A DNA stretch of 64,000 nucleotides, taken from positions 107,490-171,489 of the forward strand of contig NZ_BILW01000014.1 of assembly GCF_004000765.1 (NCBI RefSeq). The letters run 5' to 3'. The DNA is from Paenibacillus chondroitinus NBRC 15376. GTDB taxonomy: Bacteria; Bacillota; Bacilli; Paenibacillales; NBRC-103111. A program made the translations under genes and the position numbers. Of the stretch, positions 50,700 through 58,234 are shown piece after piece (the stretch's first letter is position 1; each line of letters starts with the position of its first letter). Below the pieces are notes generated by a model, which was not told the origin of the DNA, did no database searches, and was given only the letters and a program-made list of their open reading frames with translations.

Positions 50700-51569
50700 T
50701 TGAAATTGAAATTGGTAGCAAAAGTAGCAGGTCTAACCACGAGTTTTCTATTATTTGCAGGAACAGCACTAGGAGCAACATACACGGTTCAATCCGGGGA
50801 TACTTTAGGGAAAATAGCAGTCAAAAATAATGTCAGTGTTGTAGACTTGATGAAGATGAATCAGTTGAATTCGTATATGATTTATCCTGATCAAATCCTC
50901 AAAGTCTCAGGCTCTCAAACTATCTATACTGTACAAAGTGTTGATTCAATGTGGAGCATAAGCCAAAAGTTTAATGTCGATCTGGAGGTCTTAAAAAAGG
51001 CTAATCCTCAGATTAAGAATTTTAATAATATCTGGAGCGGATTGAAGGTCTTCATTCCGGATAATTTAAATTCTAATACAACAAATGCTGCTAAACCTGA
51101 CAAGTTTGTTGATGGACTGTTTCCTGTAGTTAAGGGTAACTATAAGACCCCAGTGTTAAACAATTACAGCGATAATCGGACCTGGACCCCTTCTGGTGAA
51201 AACAATCGTAAGCACGAAGGCGTTGATATCATAGCGGATAAAGGTACTCCGATTTACAGTGCTATGGATGGCGAGATCATTAATTTCGGGTGGAATCAGT
51301 TTGGAGGATGGCGTATAACGGTTCGTGTGGATGATACTACTGTTTTTTATTACGCACATTTAAGTAAATATGCGGAAGGAATCGGTAAAGGCAGTAAGAT
51401 CAAGAAAGGGCAAGTGATTGGCTTCGTCGGGAATACAGGATATGGCCCCGAAGGTACGGAAGGGCAGTTCGTTTCGCATTTGCACTTTGGAATCTACAAA
51501 ACAGATGCCCCTTCATGGTACACAATCGATCCTTACTCCTACCTGAAATGGTGGGAATCTAACTTGTAA
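50700..51569 (+). CDS. secreted LysM-M23 peptidoglycan endopeptidase
   Basis: 289 residues: signal peptide (1-25), two LysM domains (YTVQSGDTLGKIAVKNNV at 27; YTVQSVDSMWSISQKFNV at 74) and a C-terminal M23/LytM domain with HEGVDIIADKGTP (near 178), YYAHLSKY and HLHFGIY (near 262), containing the zinc-binding HxxxD and HxH. It should cut peptide bridges in peptidoglycan. TTG 50700 follows AGAGGAG. Monocistronic with terminator. Confidence 0.93.
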   Translation: MKLKLVAKVAGLTTSFLLFAGTALGATYTVQSGDTLGKIAVKNNVSVVDLMKMNQLNSYMIYPDQILKVSGSQTIYTVQSVDSMWSISQKFNVDLEVLKKANPQIKNFNNIWSGLKVFIPDNLNSNTTNAAKPDKFVDGLFPVVKGNYKTPVLNNYSDNRTWTPSGENNRKHEGVDIIADKGTPIYSAMDGEIINFGWNQFGGWRITVRVDDTTVFYYAHLSKYAEGIGKGSKIKKGQVIGFVGNTGYGPEGTEGQFVSHLHFGIYKTDAPSWYTIDPYSYLKWWESNL

Positions 51570-51581
51570 GAAAAGCAAGTG

Positions 51582-51614
51582 CGAACTATAAAGATTAACG
51601 AACTATAAAGATTA
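51582..51614. repeat. short tandem repeat
   Basis: CGAACTATAAAGATTA occurs twice (51582-51597 and 51599-51614) just after the LysM-M23 gene. Probably slippage; no function seen. Confidence 0.5.
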
Positions 51615-51622
51615 TAGTAAAC

Positions 51623-51672
51623 AAAGAAAGAAGCTAAGAGAGATGATATTTTGCTCTAGCTTCTTTCTTTTA
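51623..51672 (+). terminator. terminator after LysM-M23 gene
   Basis: AAAGAAAGAAGCT (51623-51635) pairs with AGCTTCTTTCTTT (51658-51670), followed by T. Confidence 0.78.
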
Positions 51673-51812
51673 TAGTTAATTTCATGTCAATTGCAAAGTA
51701 AATGAGTTGATGTAGTTTTTTAACATTCAGCACATTCCTGTTTCAAGTGAATAGGCTAAGATACAGGTTTCAACGATACAAATTCAAGCATTCTACGAAA
51801 GGAGTGTGAAAT

Positions 51813-52055
51813 ATGCCGAGTTCGATAGTATTTAACATGATTAATGTTAACTCTCAACATAGAAATGCCTCGATTGGAATAGGAGAGAATGCGCAAAGTA
51901 GTTGGGATTCACACAGCAAAAATAATTTTGGCAGCGGAGAATGGATCGGATATTCAATAACCACCAACGTTTTTAATGTCATTAATGATAATGATTTTAT
52001 TGATTCACCAATTAATGATCAGGACTTTAAACCAGCAGTCAATAATCAGGTGTAG
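51813..52055 (+). CDS. spore germination protein, GerPA/GerPF-like
   Basis: 80 residues. It resembles small GerPA/GerPF-type spore proteins by SIVFNMINVNS at the N-terminus, IGIGENAQSSWDSHSK, the Asn/Gly-rich middle and the closing DFIDSPINDQDFKP. GerP proteins help nutrients reach germinant receptors through the spore coat. AAAGGAGTG lies before the ATG. It stands alone, away from a gerP operon. Confidence 0.7.
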   Translation: MPSSIVFNMINVNSQHRNASIGIGENAQSSWDSHSKNNFGSGEWIGYSITTNVFNVINDNDFIDSPINDQDFKPAVNNQV

Positions 52056-52246
52056 ATGTTTTTTTATCGTGGCGATAGAAACATTGGAGAGTTAAACAAA
52101 AAAACCTCGCCAGCCAAAGTCAGCGTAGCATTAGTATGATTACCAATAACAAAACTACTTTTTTTGATTGCGCTTCTCTAACGTCGTCACCTCTGCAAGG
52201 TAAGGTCAGAGTTTGCCCGGTCGAGGTAGAGCTGGAGTCGCTGCAT

Positions 52247-52771
52247 CTACTGTTGCGACTCCGCACGCTTCTCGTGCTGCTTACGTTGTCCGTACGGGGT
52301 CATTCCTCGGGGCTTGTACACCGCAAGCGTCGTGGCTACGAGTAACGCCAGCAAGGCGGCGCCGGGGGCGACTATGAGTTGGATCTGCATCTGGAGATCG
52401 CTACTAGACAAAGTCGTCTCTGCTGCTACGCCTGCTAAGTAGTTAATTGGCTGCAAATGTACAAATAGGACGATGGTAGAAATGATGGTTATCAGGAATT
52501 TAATCAGGATCCAATAGTGACGGAATAGGCCCCACTTGGTGCCCAGAGCTTGGACAAGCCCGGTTAGTAGCGAAGTGAGGCACAACGGGACGATGACGAA
52601 TTGGGTAATCACCTCCATCGCGAGATAGGCACCTCGCACCGTCTGAGTATCCTGGCTGGTCAGACCTGTAACGGCGAGTGCTAGGAAGCCAGCGACCGCG
52701 CCGAGCCAGCCGACCGAGGAAGTGATATGGGCGGTGAGTGCGAATTTGCGGAAGCGAGGCGTTATGGTCAT
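52247..52771 (-). CDS. DUF2269-like membrane protein
   Basis: 174 residues with four helices and segments HITSSVGWLGAVAGFLAL (near 14), TGLVQALGTKWGLFRHYW (near 68) and LAVYKPRGMTPYGQRKQ near the end. It looks like the DUF2269/heme-type small integral membrane family; function unknown. It overlaps the upstream small gene by ATGA and lies downstream of a two-component system on the same strand. Codon use is GC-richer than neighbours, and its 3' third is duplicated, inverted, at 25229. Confidence 0.72.
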   Translation of the reverse strand: MTITPRFRKFALTAHITSSVGWLGAVAGFLALAVTGLTSQDTQTVRGAYLAMEVITQFVIVPLCLTSLLTGLVQALGTKWGLFRHYWILIKFLITIISTIVLFVHLQPINYLAGVAAETTLSSSDLQMQIQLIVAPGAALLALLVATTLAVYKPRGMTPYGQRKQHEKRAESQQ

Positions 52772-52989
52772 GGCTGCTTCACTCCTTGTTCTATAACGCT
52801 GGAGGGCGGTGTGTGGCCACCGTGGTCACCAAAGCCACGTCCGGTGAGGTGCAGAATGACAAGAAACAGCACCAGAACGATGGCAATGATCCCGAACACT
52901 TTCACCCAGCGGGGTGTGTTGTTAGTCGATCCGTTGTCAGGTTTGTGCGTGTCCTCCTCTGTAGTGCTTCGTGATGATAATTTTTTCAA
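52768..52989 (-). CDS. small single-helix membrane protein
   Basis: 73 residues: polar N-terminus, one helix (WVKVFGIIAIVLVLFLVILH, about 28-47) and a Gly/His-rich tail (GRGFGDHGGHTPPSS). Not recognised, though this short anchor with a GHGxGxHxxHxPP-like tail recurs next to DUF2269-type genes in Firmicutes. It overlaps the following gene by four bases (ATGA) and is about 105 bases downstream of the kinase gene. GGAGG precedes its start. Confidence 0.65.
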   Translation of the reverse strand: MKKLSSRSTTEEDTHKPDNGSTNNTPRWVKVFGIIAIVLVLFLVILHLTGRGFGDHGGHTPPSSVIEQGVKQP

Positions 52990-53095
52990 TGAAATATCCT
53001 CCTCTTTGTATTGATTTCATATTTTCTTAATGCTAAATCAAGTATAGCAATGTTTAATGAACAGAAGGTGAACGCAAAATTCACTTCACTTTTCT

Positions 53096-54169
53096 TCAGG
53101 TTTTTTTAGATTTGTTCAGAGCTATAGGGAGCGTGAAAGTGAAAGTTGTACCTCTTCCTACCTCACTTTCCACTTGAATGTCGGTTTGATGAAGATCTAA
53201 AATGTGTTTAACAATAGACAAACCGAGTCCTGTACCCGTCTTTTTGGTTCGTGCTCTATCTGCTTTATAAAATCGTTCCCAAATAGATTTAATGTCCTCT
53301 TGTCTGATTCCCGGTCCATAATCTCGAATAGAAACCACCGCTTGTTCTTCCTCTTTCAATATCACTTCGACAGTACTACCCGATGAGGAAAATTGCACGG
53401 CATTTTGAATCAAATTGACAATCACTTGATCAATTCGATCCGGGTCAGCAAATACGTGGATGTCTTTTGCTTCTTTAGATATCAACTCCACATTGACCTG
53501 TTTTTTCATAAATTCAGGTTCCATACGAGCCGCAACTTGTCGAACCAACTCTGATAAATTGAAAATAACGGATCGGATTTGGAGCTGCCCTGCTTCTATT
53601 CGGGCCATATCGAGAAGATCATTGACCAATTTAATCATTCGTTCGGTTTGTTCTTTCATGATCGTATAATAATAGCGCTTTCGTTCGCTCGGAATCGTGT
53701 CATCCAGAAACGCTCCGATAAATCCATGAATAGAAGTAAGGGGGGAGCGTAAATCATGTGAGACGTTGGAAACAAAATCTTTTCTCATCTGATCTAAGCC
53801 AGCCAGCTCCTGTGCCATATAATTTAACGTCTCCGCCAATTCTCCCAGCTCATCACGTGTCTTGATGTTGATTCTTTGATCAAATTTCCCTCTAGCGATA
53901 TGGAGGGAAACCCGATTCATTTCCCGAAGTGGGGCGGTATTTCTTTTAGAAAGGTTGTAGGTAAATAAGCCTGTAATGGTAATAGAAATAATAAAGGCCA
54001 ATACGAACAAGTGCCTCATTTGGTTAAGATCTTCTGAATTTAGATGCATGTTAGTCATTTTGTTATGAAACAACAAATAGGAAGCTATAACAAAAACGAG
54101 ATGCGATACAAATATTATGACGATATACGTGATAAACAGCTTCCAAAAAACACTTTTTATTCGAATCAT
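53096..54169 (-). CDS. sensor histidine kinase
   Basis: 357 residues: helix 1 (about 10-34), short external loop (about 35-55, NKMTNMHLNSEDLNQMRH), helix 2 (about 56-73), HAMP, HisKA (VSNVSHDLRSPLTSI, His near 139) and HATPase (NLIQNAVQFS, DYGPGI, GTGLGLS). It overlaps the response regulator gene by ATGA. The loop contains three Met and two His but no strict motif. It probably governs the adjacent small membrane genes. Confidence 0.9.
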   Translation of the reverse strand: MIRIKSVFWKLFITYIVIIFVSHLVFVIASYLLFHNKMTNMHLNSEDLNQMRHLFVLAFIISITITGLFTYNLSKRNTAPLREMNRVSLHIARGKFDQRINIKTRDELGELAETLNYMAQELAGLDQMRKDFVSNVSHDLRSPLTSIHGFIGAFLDDTIPSERKRYYYTIMKEQTERMIKLVNDLLDMARIEAGQLQIRSVIFNLSELVRQVAARMEPEFMKKQVNVELISKEAKDIHVFADPDRIDQVIVNLIQNAVQFSSSGSTVEVILKEEEQAVVSIRDYGPGIRQEDIKSIWERFYKADRARTKKTGTGLGLSIVKHILDLHQTDIQVESEVGRGTTFTFTLPIALNKSKKT

Positions 54170-54858
54170 TGGTTGTCCACCTCGAATTTATATCCAATCC
54201 CTCGTATGGTTTTCACTCTCCAAAAAGGATTGGAATCGCCCAATTTTTCTCGAATCCTTTTAATATGTACATCGACTGTTTTGGGGTCACCCCCAAAATC
54301 CCAACCCCATATTTGATCCAACAATTGCTGACGTGTGAACACTTGATTTGAATGCAGGGTTAGAAAATACAGCAATTTCATTTCCTTTGGTGGTAACAAG
54401 ATCTCTTGTTCATCGCAGGTCACCTTGTATTGTTTAAGATTAATATTTAACTTGGGAAGATCAATGATCTCATCCGCTTCTAACATCGGATTGGCTCGCC
54501 GGAGTACAGCTTTTATCCTCGCCATCAATTCGTTCGGATCAAAAGGTTTCACCAAGTAATCATCCGTTCCTAGGTCGAAACCTTTAAGTTTATCGCAGTT
54601 TTCGCCTTTCCCGGTCAACATGATAACGGGAGTCTTATCAAATCTCCTTATTTCCTTACAAACTTCCCAACCGTCCATCTCAGGCATCATAATGTCAAGA
54701 ATGACAAGATCGGGAGGACTTTCATAAAACATTTCTAAGCCTTTTAAACCATTGTGCGCTATGCTTATTGTATATCCGCTTTTTTCAGCATACAAACCAA
54801 TTAAATCGCTTATGTAAGGGTCATCTTCTATGACAAGAACTTTAACTTGATTGTTCAT
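54166..54858 (-). CDS. OmpR-family response regulator
   Basis: 230 residues: receiver (VIEDDPYIS, LVILDIMMPEMDGWE with Asp near 54, LVKPFDP) and winged helix (LPPKEMKLLYFLTLHSNQVF, DVHIKRIREKLG). First gene of the minus-strand operon response regulator-kinase-small protein-DUF2269. AGGAGG lies before the ATG. Sequence type is PhoP/YycF-like; the signal is not evident. Confidence 0.91.
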   Translation of the reverse strand: MNNQVKVLVIEDDPYISDLIGLYAEKSGYTISIAHNGLKGLEMFYESPPDLVILDIMMPEMDGWEVCKEIRRFDKTPVIMLTGKGENCDKLKGFDLGTDDYLVKPFDPNELMARIKAVLRRANPMLEADEIIDLPKLNINLKQYKVTCDEQEILLPPKEMKLLYFLTLHSNQVFTRQQLLDQIWGWDFGGDPKTVDVHIKRIREKLGDSNPFWRVKTIRGIGYKFEVDNQ

Positions 54859-55052
54859 TCATCGGCCTCCTAGTTTATTTGCATCTATAATAGCATCTTA
54901 TTATGAGCGGAAAGTGAACAAAGTAACATACTACGAACCTTGTTCAATTGTGTTCATCCACGAATAAACAAATATCCAAAATACTAAATCAATGTGTAAA
55001 TGTAAAAAGTGATGAGTAAGAAAATAAACATTTGAAATGATAAACCTTTTAT

Positions 55053-55067
55053 ACTACAATGCATAGT
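55053..55067. promoter_or_regulatory. BlaI/CopY-like operator, distal copy before ccdA
   Basis: ACTACAATGCATAGT has one mismatch in the second arm. The identical sequence lies before ctaG at 63269. Confidence 0.62.
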
Positions 55068-55154
55068 GTAAAGGGGTAACTTTAGTGATCTTTTAGGATA
55101 ACATATATTTCCCTAATATGACGATGCGTTACCCGTCTTTTTAACTATGAAAAT

Positions 55155-55169
55155 ACTAATAAATGTAGT
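55155..55169. promoter_or_regulatory. BlaI/CopY-like operator, proximal copy before ccdA
   Basis: ACTAATAAATGTAGT has one mismatch in the first arm and lies next to the GGAGG of ccdA. Two sites about 100 bases apart could allow cooperative binding. Confidence 0.5.
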
Positions 55170-55186
55170 ATTTATGGAGGAATGTC

Positions 55187-55900
55187 ATGGAAGTTGCAAA
55201 TTTAACGCTATGGTTGGCCTTTGGGGCCGGTTTTCTTTCTTTTATTTCACCCTGCTGCCTGCCTTTATACCCATCTTACTTATCCTATATCACAGGAGTG
55301 TCGGTTCAAGATTTAAAAGAGGGGAAAGGGATGCTGCAGAGACGTGCTTTATTTCATACTTTGTTTTTCATTTTAGGTTTTTCAATTATTTTCTTTGCGC
55401 TTGGTTTATCAGCGAGTCTTGTAGGCGATTTGTTCTCCAGTAATCGTGACCTCATACGACAATTAGGGGGCATACTAGTTCTAGTCATGGGGCTTATTAT
55501 GATGGGTATCTTTCAACCAGTCTGGATGATGAAAGAAAAGCGATATCAATTTGATAAGAAGCCTGTTGGTTATTTGGGTTCTGTGCTTGTTGGGATAACC
55601 TACGCCGCAGGTTGGACACCTTGTATTGGTCCTATCTTGGCAGCTATCTTGACGATTGGTGTCACCGATCCTGAAAAATCAATTGCGTATATTATAACTT
55701 ATACAATTGGTTTTGCAATTCCGTTCTTCATTATGGCTTTCTTTATTAGCAAAGTGAAATGGATCCTTAAATACTCTAATCTATTTATGAAGATTGGCGG
55801 GGCAATGATGATATTAACCGGTATTTTGCTGTATACGGATAGAATGACCAAAATCACCGTTGTTCTTATCAAGCTTTTCGGAGGTTTCACGGGATTTTGA
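55187..55900 (+). CDS. ccdA: cytochrome c biogenesis protein CcdA
   Basis: 237 residues with six helices. The two active-site motifs are clear: FISPCCLPLYPSYL (near 21) and AAGWTPCIGPILAAIL (near 144). CcdA passes electrons from cytosolic thioredoxin to TlpA/ResA-type proteins for cytochrome c and CuA maturation and spore synthesis. GGAGG before ATG 55187. It heads the second thiol module with a TlpA-like gene 33 bases on and an Lgt-like gene, under two operator-like dyads. Confidence 0.93.
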   Translation: MEVANLTLWLAFGAGFLSFISPCCLPLYPSYLSYITGVSVQDLKEGKGMLQRRALFHTLFFILGFSIIFFALGLSASLVGDLFSSNRDLIRQLGGILVLVMGLIMMGIFQPVWMMKEKRYQFDKKPVGYLGSVLVGITYAAGWTPCIGPILAAILTIGVTDPEKSIAYIITYTIGFAIPFFIMAFFISKVKWILKYSNLFMKIGGAMMILTGILLYTDRMTKITVVLIKLFGGFTGF

Positions 55901-55933
55901 AAGGATAAATAATAGCAGTAAGGGGGAAATTGC

Positions 55934-56473
55934 TTGAAGAAACAGTGGATACCTTTAGCCATAGTAATTGTGATTGTAAGTGTAATCGTTTATCAGAATA
56001 TATCCCGAAAGGCCGATTCTTCGGCACAACAAGCAGAAGAGCTCCCAAAGGTTGGTTTCAAAGCCCCAAGCTTCACTCTACAGTCCTTAGATGGAAAGAC
56101 GTATGTGATGCCAACCCCCGATAATAAACCAGTTGTTGTGAACTTCTGGGCTTCATGGTGTGGTCCTTGTCGTTTAGAAGCGCCAGAATTAGTCAAGATA
56201 TATAAGAAATATCAAGGTAATATTGAAATCTATGCTGTTAATTTAACATCTCAGGATAGTCCCAAAGAAGCTAAAGCGTTTGCAGATTCTTTTGGGTTTA
56301 CATTCCCTGTTCTCCTAGATAATAATAAGAATTTTCAGGTATCCGACCTGTATCAGGTACAGGCCATTCCAACTACTTACTTTATTGATAAGAATGGATT
56401 GATTGTTGATAAAGTAGCCGGATATACAGATCCACAAACGCTAGAGAAAAAATTTCGCAATTTACAAAAATAA
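55934..56473 (+). CDS. membrane-anchored TlpA/ResA-like protein
   Basis: 179 residues: anchor helix (5-22), thioredoxin fold with WASWCGPCRLEAP (near 74) and AIPTTYF. Close relative of the protein at 43900 (same length, same motifs). Likely partner of the adjacent CcdA. TTG 55934 is preceded by AAGGGGG. Confidence 0.91.
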   Translation: MKKQWIPLAIVIVIVSVIVYQNISRKADSSAQQAEELPKVGFKAPSFTLQSLDGKTYVMPTPDNKPVVVNFWASWCGPCRLEAPELVKIYKKYQGNIEIYAVNLTSQDSPKEAKAFADSFGFTFPVLLDNNKNFQVSDLYQVQAIPTTYFIDKNGLIVDKVAGYTDPQTLEKKFRNLQK

Positions 56474-56496
56474 TCACATGACAAGAGGGGGATGCT

Positions 56497-57237
56497 ATGC
56501 CAGAAATTTTACAATTAGGTCCATTTATGCTTAAATACAACTGGTTGTTATGGGCAATAGCTGCTGTAGTAGGATATAGCGTGATGAGATATCGTGTAAA
56601 AAAAGCGGAGGAAGTAGACAAATCAGTGTTGGAAGTTCTTTCTACTGCTCTTTTAATTGCAATCATAACTTGGAAGTTAAGCCCTTTGTTATTGTCCACG
56701 GAAATATGGGGAAATCCTTTGAGTGTGTTATTCGTTAGTGGCTCAGATCAAGGGGCCATAATTGGTTTTACATCTGCGGTTATTTATACAGGAATCAAGT
56801 GCTGGAAAAAAGGATCACTCGCGTGGCAGTTGCCCGATTTGCTAAGCTATGGCATTACAGTGATGGTTATTGTTTATAACATGCTTTCTTGGCAGTATGG
56901 TAGCCTAACAGCGCTCCCATGGGGAATTTCGATCATGGATCCAAACCATAAATATCATCCAGTTAATGTTTATCTTATATTAGTATCTCTGCCTATAATA
57001 ATTTGGCTTTGGAGACGGTCAGTTTCCTCGATTGGCTCGGGAGAACTATTTGCTAATTTCTTATCTTTTTTCGGCATAGGGCTTTTAGCGGTGTCGTTTT
57101 TCGAAAATCAAACGATGTCTGTATTCGTTATGTCTTGGAAGCAGTTGTTTTACCTTGTAATGGTTCTCTGTGGCATTGTTTTGAACTATTTAATAAAAAA
57201 GAAGCAAATAGATCAGTTGTTGGGGTTAGAACAATAA
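56497..57237 (+). CDS. Lgt-like membrane protein lacking the catalytic signature
   Basis: 246 residues with about seven helices. Position after ccdA and tlpA parallels lgt in the first module, and the N-terminus (LQLGPFMLKYNWLLWAIAAVVGY) resembles the Lgt start. Later segments (SGSDQGAIIGFTSAVIYTGIK, PDLLSYGITVMVIVYN, LPWGISI) follow the Lgt helix order, but the GRxxCFxNG motif and the catalytic Arg-rich C-terminus are missing. It may be a degenerate lipid-binding relative with another function. GGGGG before the ATG. Confidence 0.68.
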   Translation: MPEILQLGPFMLKYNWLLWAIAAVVGYSVMRYRVKKAEEVDKSVLEVLSTALLIAIITWKLSPLLLSTEIWGNPLSVLFVSGSDQGAIIGFTSAVIYTGIKCWKKGSLAWQLPDLLSYGITVMVIVYNMLSWQYGSLTALPWGISIMDPNHKYHPVNVYLILVSLPIIIWLWRRSVSSIGSGELFANFLSFFGIGLLAVSFFENQTMSVFVMSWKQLFYLVMVLCGIVLNYLIKKKQIDQLLGLEQ

Positions 57238-57268
57238 AAGAACGAACTGTATGGGGTTGTTGACAAAA

Positions 57269-57308
57269 TGGGTTGAGGAATGATTTTTCCTCAACCCACT
57301 TTTTTTCT
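57269..57308 (+). terminator. terminator of the second thiol module
   Basis: TGGGTTGAGGAA pairs perfectly with TTCCTCAACCCA around a six-base loop, followed by a seven-T run. The preceding TTGTTGACAAAA is common at insertion-sequence ends. Confidence 0.88.
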
Positions 57309-57473
57309 TGATTTTTTTATACTGTGAATAATGTTCCTGTTGGCCAAATCATTTATTTTCAACGGCCAGATGCTTTACACAAGCCCAATCCGCCATTAGT
57401 GAGGTGACACTTGGGCGAACATCTACATACGATGTTCTATTGGATATACAAATGACTGAAGGGGGAACGACCG

Positions 57474-57707
57474 ATGAATTTGAACACATTATTTGGAAGT
57501 ATTAAAATCCTCTCTGTTTCAAACAGTTCTAATGTCCAATTCGGGGATGCCGCTTTTATTGTGCTCTCAAGTACCAATAAGATGTATGGTGGTGCCAATG
57601 CGTTTTCACCTGGGGACAGTTTCGGATCCCTCACCAATAATCCGAACAGCAGCACGAATACAAGTGATCCAGATATAATCGATGGTGCGAATACTAGTGT
57701 CGTGTGA
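57474..57707 (+). CDS. spore germination protein, GerPA/GerPF-like
   Basis: 77 residues with the GerPA/GerPF pattern: GSIKILSVSNSSNVQFGDAAFI (near 8), then KMYGGANAFSPGD and a closing NTSDPDIIDG. Small spore-coat permeability proteins of this type occur alone or in gerP operons. AGGGGG lies before ATG 57474. The overlapping +2 frame is a shadow. Confidence 0.75.
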   Translation: MNLNTLFGSIKILSVSNSSNVQFGDAAFIVLSSTNKMYGGANAFSPGDSFGSLTNNPNSSTNTSDPDIIDGANTSVV

Positions 57708-57742
57708 TTTTATTAATTTATAACCGGCATGCTTATCGGGCA

Positions 57743-57770
57743 TAAAAAGAAAACCCTGCCGATGACAGGG
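57743..57770 (-). terminator. terminator of the Met/His lipoprotein gene
   Basis: CCCTG (57754-57758) and CAGGG (57766-57770) form a short stem; reading on the minus strand TTTTCTTTTT follows. It lies about 115 bases beyond the lipoprotein stop. Confidence 0.5.
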
Positions 57771-57772
57771 GG

Positions 57773-57866
57773 TGTTGACAAAGTAGGTACCATTACAAAC
57801 TTCAGTTATTTTCTCCGATGCTGTTGTCATACGAAACAACTGAGACCTTCATTTCCGTTGTCAACA
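57773..57866. repeat. 94-base unit bounded by a 9-bp inverted repeat
   Basis: TGTTGACAA (57773-57781) and TTGTCAACA (57858-57866) are exact inverted copies. The element could be a small insertion-derived (MITE-like) relic; no target duplication was recognised. Confidence 0.3.
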
Positions 57867-57883
57867 GCCTCGGTATGTACAGT

Positions 57884-58051
57884 TTATTTTTTTTCTTTTG
57901 AGTCGCCCATATTCATTTTACTATGGTCCATATTACTCATGTCTTCTTTCTTTTGGGTGTTATCAGCTTTTTGCTGACAGCCGGATAATGCTACGATTAA
58001 TGCTATAGAACATATAAAAAGTAATGCGGATTTAGCGATTTTTTTATGCAT
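57884..58051 (-). CDS. Met/His-rich lipoprotein, candidate copper binder (55 aa)
   Basis: 55 residues below common gene-finding limits. A lipoprotein signal (ALIVALSGC, Cys25) is followed by a short mature tail with MSNMDHSKMNMGDS (near 38). The core SNMDHSKMNM is identical to a Met-rich segment of the multicopper oxidase at 36793, so it probably binds Cu(I)/Cu(II) on the outer membrane face. AAAGGAGGTG lies nine bases before the ATG. An exact operator dyad lies 34 bases upstream, and it diverges from the FG-GAP gene. Confidence 0.82.
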   Translation of the reverse strand: MHKKIAKSALLFICSIALIVALSGCQQKADNTQKKEDMSNMDHSKMNMGDSKEKK

Positions 58052-58084
58052 CCAGGTTCACCTCCTTTGTTTCTTGAATTAAAT

Positions 58085-58099
58085 ACTACAATAAGTAGT
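58085..58099. promoter_or_regulatory. BlaI/CopY-like operator dyad before Met/His lipoprotein
   Basis: ACTACAATAAGTAGT, identical to the copy at 47474. Confidence 0.75.
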
Positions 58100-58145
58100 G
58101 TTAAATTTCAATGAAGATTTCATATTCACTTTCTACAATGAAAAT

Positions 58146-58160
58146 ACTACAATAAGTATT
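58146..58160. promoter_or_regulatory. near-consensus operator before the FG-GAP gene
   Basis: ACTACAATAAGTATT differs from the copy at 58085 in one base of the second arm; 74 bases before the TTG start at 58235. Confidence 0.6.
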
Positions 58161-58234
58161 GTTTATAGAACACATAATTATACAGTCAAGACTTTTATTG
58201 AATCCATTAGCAGTATTGAAGGAGATTGAAGTAT

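Noticed and set aside
51582..51614. Tandem repeat as the start of a CRISPR array
   Set aside because: Only two 16-base units with a one-base gap, no spacers and no cas genes.
54930..54944. ACTACGAACCTTGTT before the second response regulator as an operator
   Set aside because: Only the first arm matches; the second arm is unrelated to GTAGT.
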